NCBI GenBank assembly: GCA_027487815.1
Contig: JAIYCW010000026.1
Coordinates: 1-64,000 of the forward strand
Reading direction: 5' to 3'
Origin: Burkholderiales bacterium
Lineage (GTDB): Bacteria > Pseudomonadota > Gammaproteobacteria > Burkholderiales > Burkholderiaceae_E
DNA: 64,000 nt
In this document: positions 58,076-64,000 of the stretch, in pieces
Position numbering within the stretch: the first letter of the stretch is position 1
How the letters are laid out: each line of letters starts with the position of its first letter
Notes under the pieces: model-generated
Seen by the model: only the letters and a program-made list of their open reading frames with translations
Databases searched by the model: none
Told to the model about the DNA's origin: nothing
Made by a program: the position numbers and the translations under genes

Positions 58076-59097
58076 ACCGAGCCCTCCGAAGCGCCACCAA
58101 CACGAACTGCCACGCGCATCACTGCGGAGCGGGAACGCGGATTCGAGGCAATCTCGGCTGCCGATGGCAGCACCCGACCAGCATCACGCAAGCGCAGCTC
58201 ACGATCAAACAGTGCCGCGCCCGTAACCGGATCGCGACGATCTTCGGTGCCGGAGCGCCCACTTTCGCGAGCTATGAACTGCTTGACCATGCGGTCCTCG
58301 AGGGAGTGAAAACTGATAATCACCAGGCGCCCGCCAGGGGCGAGCACCCGGGGTGCCTGACTTAAGATGCTTTCGAGCTGCGCAAACTCTTGATTGATGA
58401 GAATCCGTAGAGCTTGAAAGGTGCGGGTAGCCGGGTCTTTGCCCATCTCCGGCCTCTTTTGGCGGCGGCGGACGACACCCGCCACGAGGCTGGCAAGTTC
58501 TCCGGTGCTCTGTAACGCGGCGCCACCGGCGTCCCGGCAGCGAGCAACAATCGCCGCTGCAATCTGAACAGCAAACCGTTCTTCCCCATAAACTTCCAGA
58601 GCCTCCGTAATTTGCGATTCCGACGCACCAAGTAGCCACTCCCGCACCGATATGCCTTGCGTCGGATCCATACGCATATCGAGCGGCCCGTCATGCCGAA
58701 AGGAAAAGCCACGCGCGGGGTCGTCAAGCTGAGGGGAAGACACCCCCAGATCCATCAGCAGCGCATCGATGCCGCCCACGCCCTGCGCCTGCAACACCTG
58801 CTCCAGCTGATCGAAAGACGCATGCACCAATTGCAGCTGCGGCTCCTGCCAACTCCGCCCGTAGGCAATCGCCTGCGGATCACGGTCCAGTGCAATCACC
58901 CGGGAAGGGGTGCTGCGCTCCCGTGGCGAGCCGTCAGCCTCTTTCGCCTGAAGCTGCTGAAGAATCGCGCGGGTATGGCCACCTCGGCCAAAAGTCGCAT
59001 CCACGACCACCGCACCCGCCCAAAGCCGCATCGCTTCGAGCACCTCCCCCAACAACACCGGCTGATGGCTCAGCTCGCCCCCATGACTTCCCCGCAC
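58072..59097 (-). CDS. rsmH: 16S rRNA (cytosine(1402)-N(4))-methyltransferase RsmH
   Basis: This 341-residue methyltransferase (formerly MraW) modifies C1402 in the ribosomal decoding centre. HQPVLLGEVLEAM and VVDATFGRGGHTRAIL form the SAM pocket; LMDLGVSSPQLDDPARGFSF near 130 and the inserted helical domain follow; ALRILINQEFAQLESILSQA and GGRLVIISFHSLEDRMVKQF near 265 complete the signature. It begins with GTG 59097, 17 bases after mraZ, with an AAGG site upstream. Confidence 0.96.
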   Translation of the reverse strand: MRGSHGGELSHQPVLLGEVLEAMRLWAGAVVVDATFGRGGHTRAILQQLQAKEADGSPRERSTPSRVIALDRDPQAIAYGRSWQEPQLQLVHASFDQLEQVLQAQGVGGIDALLMDLGVSSPQLDDPARGFSFRHDGPLDMRMDPTQGISVREWLLGASESQITEALEVYGEERFAVQIAAAIVARCRDAGGAALQSTGELASLVAGVVRRRQKRPEMGKDPATRTFQALRILINQEFAQLESILSQAPRVLAPGGRLVIISFHSLEDRMVKQFIARESGRSGTEDRRDPVTGAALFDRELRLRDAGRVLPSAAEIASNPRSRSAVMRVAVRVGGASEGSV

Positions 59098-59114
59098 CGC
59101 CTTGATAATCCGGC

Positions 59115-59549
59115 TTAGAAAGAAAAGTTCTGGAGCGCCTCGGGCATTCCCTCGGCAATTGCTTTATCCTCATTCGTGGCGCGCGCCGTTGCGTCCCAGA
59201 TTTCGTAGTACGTCAACATGCCCACCAGCTCAACATCCTTTTCCAGATTGGCAATCTTGCGCAGATCAGGCGGGATCAACACTCGCCCAGAGCCGTCAAG
59301 CTCCACCTCTTGCGCACTGCCAACGAAAATCCGCACAAACGCCCGAGCCGACTGCGGCAAGCGGGCCAGAGCCTCGCGCTTGACCACCCAATCGGGCTTT
59401 GTAAACACCATCAAACAGCCATCGGGATGCCGGGTAATCACAACCCGGCCGGTCTCACCACCGTCGTCGGCAAAATTCGCGCGCAACTTGGTCGGGATCG
59501 TCATCCGACCCTTCAAATCCAGCGATAACGCGTACGTGCCTTCGAACAT
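59115..59549 (-). CDS. mraZ: transcriptional regulator MraZ
   Basis: This 144-residue protein has two AbrB-like swapped-hairpin repeats. It starts MFEGTYALSLDLKGRMTIPT, and the second copy begins SAQEVELDGSGRVLIPPDLR near 80. MraZ forms ring oligomers and represses its own dcw cluster through repeated TGGG boxes, which are present just upstream (59594-59627). ATG 59549 follows AGGGG. It is the first gene of the cluster. Confidence 0.96.
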   Translation of the reverse strand: MFEGTYALSLDLKGRMTIPTKLRANFADDGGETGRVVITRHPDGCLMVFTKPDWVVKREALARLPQSARAFVRIFVGSAQEVELDGSGRVLIPPDLRKIANLEKDVELVGMLTYYEIWDATARATNEDKAIAEGMPEALQNFSF

Positions 59550-59583
59550 AACCCCTGACTGCCTGAAAAACGGGATCGGAGAC

Positions 59584-59606
59584 GGTTAAAAATCCCATTT
59601 TTAACC
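59584..59606. repeat. perfect inverted repeat in the mraZ leader
   Basis: Arms GGTTAAAAAT (59584-59593) and ATTTTTAACC (59597-59606) are separated by three bases. They lie in the predicted 5' leader and overlap two of the MraZ boxes. The arms are too AT-rich for a classical terminator, but RNA folding or a protein dyad are both possible. Confidence 0.8.
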
Positions 59607-59627
59607 ACATTTCCACACCGTCCCCCA
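59594..59627 (-). promoter_or_regulatory. four MraZ-box-like repeats
   Basis: On the minus strand TGGGGG, TGTGGA, TGGTTA and TGGGAT start at 59627, 59617, 59607 and 59597, so exactly ten bases apart. MraZ of other bacteria binds tandem TGGG boxes with this period upstream of mraZ. The second box is the weakest match. They begin at the -10 element and run into the transcript, a position suited to repression. Confidence 0.75.
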
Positions 59628-59655
59628 CTGTACGTATTTACCTACACGCGGTCAA
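59627..59655 (-). promoter_or_regulatory. sigma-70-like promoter of the dcw cluster
   Basis: On the minus strand TTGACC (59655-59650) and TACAGT (59632-59627) are separated by 17 bases. The start point would be near 59620, leaving a leader of about 70 bases before mraZ. The -10 hexamer touches the first MraZ box. The rest of the 59656-59812 stretch is AT-rich, with a run of nine A at 59740-59748 and no gene. Confidence 0.75.
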
Positions 59656-59812
59656 GTTGACGCGCAGTTTTTTCAATGGCGACAAGCACTTAGCGCGCTT
59701 TCTTCATATCGCTCGCACTGGTTTCTTATACAGTTACGAAAAAAAAATCGTATATGAATTAGTGATCTACATTGACTTATCAAAGTAGACTATGAATATG
59801 AAGAAAATTTGG

Positions 59813-60221
59813 AGGGGAAACGAGCCTGTAGGCCGGATTCTGTTGCCGGGAATCCCGGCATGACGATCATTCCTCTGGGCCCCCAGTTACCTGAGGGCTC
59901 TAGCCACCTACCCGCGTGCTCGGGCGGACCACCCTATCCGGTAAAAAACCGGGTCACACGCCTATTTGGTGTTGCTGCCGATGGGGTTTAGCCTGCCACC
60001 CCGGTCACCCGAGGCGCGGTGAGCTCTTACCTCACCTTTTCACCCTTGCCTGGCGCTGTTACCAGCCCCGGGCGGTTTATTTTCTGTGCCACTTTCCGTC
60101 GCCTCAAGCCTTTCAGCCTGCAGCGCCTGGCCGTTAGCCAGCATCGTGTCCTGCGCAGTCCGGACCTTCCTCCAGCCCCAAACAAGTCTGCGACCAGCGA
60201 TCATCCAGCTCGCTTCCCCCC
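59813..60221 (-). ncRNA. rnpB: RNase P RNA (class A)
   Basis: The catalytic RNA that trims tRNA 5' leaders is read on the minus strand. The 5' end (GGGGGAAGCGAGCTGGATGA) and 3' end (GGCCTACAGGCTCGTTTCCC) pair as helix P1. Conserved core elements are present: GGAGGAAGGTCCGGACT (P3-P4 side), AAACCCC, and the 3' CAGAATCCGGCCTAC that closes P4, plus the GGT-bearing loop GGGTGGTCC that contacts tRNA CCA. About 409 bases fits a betaproteobacterial RNase P RNA. End points are accurate to a few bases. It lies directly upstream of the dcw promoter on the same strand. Confidence 0.95.
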
Positions 60222-60223
60222 TC

Positions 60224-60229
60224 ATTGTA
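60224..60229 (-). promoter_or_regulatory. -10 element of rnpB
   Basis: TACAAT on the minus strand ends a few bases before the predicted RNase P RNA 5' end, a normal -10 position. A TTGCCC lies 20 bases further upstream, a long spacing for a -35. The same 84-base gap also holds a TATATATATA run that may belong to the divergent gene. Confidence 0.5.
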
Positions 60230-60305
60230 GCCACTCATCGGCAAGCGATGGGCAAGGCACACCTACCCTCTATATATATACATGCTACTAGCTAGGAGCT
60301 CGACC

Positions 60306-60866
60306 ATGCGCCACACCTTCATCTCTTTAGCCCTGTTGTGCCTGAGCATCGGAGCGCCAGCATTGCAGGCCCAGACCAAAATCGATATTGGCCAGCCCAG
60401 CGTGAGCTCGGCCCAAGGCCAGCGCCTGAAAGTGCTGCTGCCCTACGGCTCCAAGCCAGGCGAACAGCTTCCAGTTACACGCGTGATGGTGGAATCAGTC
60501 AATGTCCCCCCGGGATTTGCAGCGCCCAGCCCGAGTCAGTTCATCATCTCCCAGCCCGAAAAGCGCAATGTCATTACCTTGCATTCCCGTGAGCTGGTCA
60601 ACGCGCCGAAAGTCGAGCTGGTGCTCAGCCTGGCCAACACTGAGCCTTCCCGCCAGACCATTACGCTGGATATTCCGCCGCAAAGCTTCAGCACTGTCGC
60701 TATGCTTGATGCTTCGCCCAAGGCAGCACCAAAAAGGAAGATGAAGCCTCGCAAGGCGGCAAACCGCGCCAGTAGTGCAGGCGGTGGCAAGCCTATGAAA
60801 GCAGCGGCGAGCGCGAACTGCAACTGCGCCACGCCTGAGGCCAAAGTGATGGTTGCGCCGAAATAA
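60306..60866 (+). CDS. small exported protein, weak resemblance to FimV N-terminal domain
   Basis: This 186-residue protein has a clear signal peptide (MRHTFISLALLCLSIGAPALQA). The mature part, KIDIGQPSVSSAQGQRLKVL then VTRVMVESVNVPPGF, recalls the N-terminal beta domain of FimV-like proteins (an opening phrase about a quality of the sequence followed by a quoted residue set), but similarity is slight. The C-terminal third is basic (PKAAPKRKMKPRKAANRA) and ends with CNCATPEA, two cysteines. ATG 60306 is chosen because AGGAG lies eight bases upstream; an earlier ATG at 60282 lacks a site. I cannot assign a function. Confidence 0.6.
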   Translation: MRHTFISLALLCLSIGAPALQAQTKIDIGQPSVSSAQGQRLKVLLPYGSKPGEQLPVTRVMVESVNVPPGFAAPSPSQFIISQPEKRNVITLHSRELVNAPKVELVLSLANTEPSRQTITLDIPPQSFSTVAMLDASPKAAPKRKMKPRKAANRASSAGGGKPMKAAASANCNCATPEAKVMVAPK

Positions 60867-60912
60867 GGGTTAACTTGGGCGCAGGCTCAGCGCATCGAGT
60901 GCATCCCACGCC

Positions 60913-61809
60913 TCACGCGGCTTGTCGTCGCGGCTCCAGGCAAATCAGGTCAAACTGGCGCAACTCGGGGTTGTTCACCCGGGCTCGCGCCTGTTCCACA
61001 GTGATCTCCCCTTGGGCTGGAATCAGCAACTTTGCAAAGCGCGCGTCTACCCAATCGATAATCTTGAGGGCAGATTCGCGCCCGCAAATACTTGCGCTCA
61101 CTTCCAGGCACATGGCTTCGCATCCCTGAGTGATTGCCACCTCGCCACCGCGCAGCACTTCCAGCTCGAAGCCCTCGGTGTCGATCCACAGCACGAATGG
61201 TGCATTGATGGTTTGGTCGTCCAGTCGCTCGATTTGAATGCGCTCAGTCAGCCCCTGCTGAAACTGCGCCTTCAAAGAGTGGCGACCATCACTCACCGGG
61301 TGCAGATGAATGTCGAGGGAGTCTTTTGATTCGCCCAGCCCCATATGATGAAGGCTGGCTGGAATTCCAGTGCCCTCAAGGTTATGGGCGAGCATCCCGA
61401 AGTTGGCTTTTACCGGCTCGAAAGCCACCAGTTGCTTGAACCCGTACTCGATGGCGTTCAGGCATGTGGTGCCGATATTGGCACCGACATTCACAAAGGT
61501 GGGTGCACGATCAACCAGACCTTTAGGCAGGCTCGCCATCAACTCGAATTGATACTGCCCGCGTTGTAGCACCGACTCGGTAATGCTGCCCCCGGTCGTG
61601 GATAACTCCACCGGGAATCGACCCAGGTAGCTCGAACCCAGGCGATCCACACCCTGAGTACGCAGGGCCTTCAATACGATCCCGGGCCGCTCACGCAACA
61701 GGCGCTGCGCCCAATCCATGAAGAGCAGTTGGCGGCCCCGGCGGGTCAAGAGGCGATCAAAGCGCAGCCAGAAGTAAGGGCTGGGAATGGGTGCAGGCTC
61801 GGAAGACAT
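60913..61809 (-). CDS. FkbM family methyltransferase
   Basis: This 298-residue protein has a SAM-binding core starting TFVNVGANIGTTCLNAIEYG (about 116) with acidic end of the second strand in LVAFEPVKANFGML. Further FkbM features are IQIERLDDQTINAPFVLWID and TEGFELEVLRGGEVAI near 210-230. FkbM enzymes methylate hydroxyls of sugars or polyketides, often on surface glycans. The N-terminal 110 residues are not recognised. ATG 61809 is preferred to an in-frame start at 61875. It is 84 bases from the secretion adaptor gene upstream on the same strand. Confidence 0.85.
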   Translation of the reverse strand: MSSEPAPIPSPYFWLRFDRLLTRRGRQLLFMDWAQRLLRERPGIVLKALRTQGVDRLGSSYLGRFPVELSTTGGSITESVLQRGQYQFELMASLPKGLVDRAPTFVNVGANIGTTCLNAIEYGFKQLVAFEPVKANFGMLAHNLEGTGIPASLHHMGLGESKDSLDIHLHPVSDGRHSLKAQFQQGLTERIQIERLDDQTINAPFVLWIDTEGFELEVLRGGEVAITQGCEAMCLEVSASICGRESALKIIDWVDARFAKLLIPAQGEITVEQARARVNNPELRQFDLICLEPRRQAA

Positions 61810-61892
61810 GGCAGCTTTCGGTCGAGAAACCGGGCGAAGTATACGTGGAGGGCTCAGGCGCCCAGCCAAGGCCAAGCGCGATCCACTAATTT

Positions 61893-63254
61893 TTAGCGCT
61901 CAGTAAAAGCCTTCTCTTTGGCCCGCACCAACGGCTTGGTCAGGTAGGTGAGCACAGTTCGTTTGCCATTGAGCACATCCACCGTCGCGGTCATCCCCGG
62001 AATGATCGGACGAGCTTTTGAACCAATCGCATCCCCAGCATCTTGTGCAGGCTTGGCACTGCGCACGCGCACGATGTAAAAGGTGTTGTTACGCTCATCG
62101 GTGACGGTGTCCGCGCCAATATGCTCGACCTTGCCTTGCAGGCTGCCATGCACCGCAAAATCATAGGCGCTAAATCTCACGGTAGCGGATTGCCCGAGAT
62201 GCAAGCCCGCAATATCCCGAGGCAACACTCGCGCTTCAATCAACAACGAATCATCGCCCGGCACAATCTCGATCACATCTTTTCCAGGCGACACCACACT
62301 GCCCTGCGTCTTCACATGCACTGTCTTGATGACTCCAGCCGTGGGAGCTTTCAATACGGTCTTGGTCACACGATCATCCAGTGCCTTGAGATTTTCCGCG
62401 AGCGCACCGAGCTCGTTACCCACCTCATTGAGCTCCGCCCTGGCCTTGCTGCGAAACACCTCCTGCACCTCAGCGCGACGTTGCCGGGCCTCGGTTACGG
62501 CGGCAGCGACCCGGTCAATCTGCGAAAGTGCAGTATTGATTTCACCCTGGGTGCGCGCCACATCGCGCTCAAGCCGCAGCACCTCAATTTCAGAGACCGC
62601 GCCAGAAGCGAGCAATGGCTTGGTGACTGCCAGCTCTTTGCTGATGAGCGCAAGGCTTGCCTGTGATGCATCGCGCCTGGCCTGAGCCTCGCGAGCCTCT
62701 TGTTGACGCTGAATGATTTGCTCATCAATGACACGCAATGTGGCCTGCAGCTCTGAGCGACGCGCTGCAAACAAAGCCTGCTCACGCAGCACCACTGCAG
62801 ACGGGCCTTCAATTTTCGCCATGGTGTCCAGACCAAGCGCCTCAGCACTCAATCGAATCTGACGTGCCTGCAAACTTTCACTTCGGCTGCGCGCTTCGCC
62901 CTGCTGAGCATCCGCACGCACAGTTTCAATCCGCATCAGGGGCTGGCCTTTTTGCACACTGGCCCCTTCGCGTGTCAGGAGCTCAGCCATCACGCCACCA
63001 TCCAGGCTTTGCACCACCTGCACACTTTGTGAAGGAATCACTTTGCCTTCGCCGCGCACCACCTCATCAATATGGGTCAGGCTTGCCCAGGCCAACAGGG
63101 CCATGACACAGGCCAGGGCCAGCCAGATAATCTTGCGCCCACCCGAGGGAGCCTGCTCGGTGATCGCCTCTTGCGCTTCATCGCGAAAGGCGGATTGCAA
63201 TGCATGGCGAATCGAGCCGGGTGCTGCACTTGGTGAAGCTTTTTTCTTGAACAT
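61893..63254 (-). CDS. type I secretion periplasmic adaptor (HlyD/LapC-like)
   Basis: This 453-residue membrane fusion protein has a single N-terminal helix (IIWLALACVMALLAWASL), then THIDEVVRGEGKVIPSQSVQ, the usual start of the HlyD family. A lipoyl half-motif (VVQSLDGGVMAELLTREGA), a long coiled-coil hairpin (about 110-290), the second lipoyl half (LKAPTAGVIKTVHVKTQGSV) and a C-terminal beta barrel follow. It links the ABC exporter to an outer membrane TolC-type channel. Its start is just behind the ABC gene stop (63257). No secreted substrate gene is visible in the window. Confidence 0.93.
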   Translation of the reverse strand: MFKKKASPSAAPGSIRHALQSAFRDEAQEAITEQAPSGGRKIIWLALACVMALLAWASLTHIDEVVRGEGKVIPSQSVQVVQSLDGGVMAELLTREGASVQKGQPLMRIETVRADAQQGEARSRSESLQARQIRLSAEALGLDTMAKIEGPSAVVLREQALFAARRSELQATLRVIDEQIIQRQQEAREAQARRDASQASLALISKELAVTKPLLASGAVSEIEVLRLERDVARTQGEINTALSQIDRVAAAVTEARQRRAEVQEVFRSKARAELNEVGNELGALAENLKALDDRVTKTVLKAPTAGVIKTVHVKTQGSVVSPGKDVIEIVPGDDSLLIEARVLPRDIAGLHLGQSATVRFSAYDFAVHGSLQGKVEHIGADTVTDERNNTFYIVRVRSAKPAQDAGDAIGSKARPIIPGMTATVDVLNGKRTVLTYLTKPLVRAKEKAFTER

Positions 63255-63256
63255 GA

Positions 63257-64000
63257 TCAAGCACCCCGCAAGGCTTGAAGCACCTTGGCCTTGGGGCCAT
63301 CGGCGATGATGCGGCCCTGGTCCACCACGATGATTCGATCGACGATGTCCAGCAGAGTCATGCGATGCGTGACCAGGAACATGGTGCGCCCAGCGCTATA
63401 GGCCCGCAGATTCTCTAGCACCCGGGCTTCACTCTCGCTATCCATGGCGCTGGTGGGCTCATCAAGCATCAGAATCGGCGGTTCGCTCACCAAGGCACGC
63501 GCTATGGCTACAGATTGGCGCTGGCCGCCCGACAGCGACTCACCGCGCTCGCCGATCTGCAAGTTGATCCCTTGCGGATGACGCTCGATATAGCTGCGCA
63601 TCCCCGCCAAGGCTGCGGCCTTGAGCACGGTAGAGTCATCCGCATGAGGCATCGCAATCGCAATGTTTTCGCGCAGGGTGCCGTAGAACAAGGTGGCGTC
63701 CTGCGGCACATAGCCGACCGCCGCACGCACTTCTGCTGGATCAATCTGTTTGCCATCAATCCCGTCAAACCGAATCGTGCCACCAGTGGGTTGATACAGC
63801 CCCATCACCAGTTTTTCAATCGTGGATTTGCCCGAGCCAATCTTGCCAATCAAAGCCACCCTCTCGCCTGCCGCCACACTAAATGACACACGATCAAGTG
63901 CAGCCATCTCAGAGCCGGGATATTTGAACGACACGTTGTCAAACTGAATTGCGCCCTTCACCCGCCTGCGCATCACAAACTTGCTATCGGCCTGACGCTC
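63257..64000 (-). CDS. type I secretion ABC transporter, partial (5' end beyond window)
   Basis: The visible 247 residues are the C-terminal nucleotide-binding domain: IQFDNVSFKYPG, Walker A GKIGSGKST, Q loop GYVPQDATLF, signature LSGGQRQSVAIARALV, Walker B ILMLDEPTSAMD and H loop VTHRMTLLDIVDRI. The frame stays open to the window edge (ERQADSKF before the domain), so the membrane domain lies outside. LapB/HlyB-type exporters of large adhesins or RTX proteins have this layout. It pairs with the HlyD-like gene that follows. Confidence 0.92.
   Translation of the reverse strand, partial: ERQADSKFVMRRRVKGAIQFDNVSFKYPGSEMAALDRVSFSVAAGERVALIGKIGSGKSTIEKLVMGLYQPTGGTIRFDGIDGKQIDPAEVRAAVGYVPQDATLFYGTLRENIAIAMPHADDSTVLKAAALAGMRSYIERHPQGINLQIGERGESLSGGQRQSVAIARALVSEPPILMLDEPTSAMDSESEARVLENLRAYSAGRTMFLVTHRMTLLDIVDRIIVVDQGRIIADGPKAKVLQALRGA

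Overview
The window looks like a chromosomal segment of a betaproteobacterium of the order Burkholderiales. The evidence is the gene order: a full division and cell wall cluster (mraZ to ftsZ) followed by a peroxiredoxin and lpxC, a DciA-like gene divergent from an M23 peptidase and secA, argJ, and a pilB-pilC-pilD-coaE-zapD-yacG run. Base composition is moderately GC-rich except for the 3' part of the RHS locus. Genus cannot be assigned from this sequence alone.

Layout. Positions 1-290 hold a tRNA-Pro-like 3' end without a 5' half, a perfect palindrome and a terminator. 294-4072 carries stress and small-metabolism genes: OsmC, nitronate monooxygenase, a DODA-type dioxygenase, DoxX and a divergent LysR regulator. 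4080-9373 is a secreted RHS protein of 1550 residues with an unrecognised C-terminal tip of about 520 residues, translationally coupled to a small exported partner; this is the best candidate for an undescribed system. 9565-15353 has an exported M20 peptidase, an SPFH protein, a small zinc-ribbon membrane protein, an IlvD/Edd dehydratase and a CNNM/CorC protein. 15522-21037 is the type IV pilus assembly block with coaE, zapD and yacG. 21047-25691 has a Nudix protein with a worn-down C-terminal domain, a DUF815 ATPase, argJ and an RhlE-like helicase. 25692-26153 is a structured intergenic region that may encode a small RNA or peptide.

26154-36120 is one catabolic operon on the minus strand: lactonase, GntR regulator, beta-decarboxylating dehydrogenase, Gfo/Idh oxidoreductase, TRAP transporter (P, Q, M), ABM monooxygenase, DUF1537 four-carbon acid sugar kinase and a GAPN-like aldehyde dehydrogenase. 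It probably takes up an acid sugar and channels it into lower glycolysis. The combination does not match the textbook tetronate pathways, because no OtnC, OtnI or PdxA2 is present.

36284-59549 runs on the minus strand, apart from one plus-strand gene (dciA-like), from mraZ through rsmH, ftsL, ftsI, murE, murF, mraY, murD, ftsW, murG, murC, ddl, ftsQ, ftsA and ftsZ to a peroxiredoxin, lpxC, an M23 peptidase and secA. Many junctions are ATGA or TGATG overlaps. A sigma-70-like promoter, four 10-bp-phased MraZ boxes and a perfect inverted repeat precede mraZ. 59813-60221 is the RNase P RNA gene. 60306-64000 has a small exported protein, an FkbM methyltransferase and a type I secretion adaptor and ABC transporter; the latter runs off the window.
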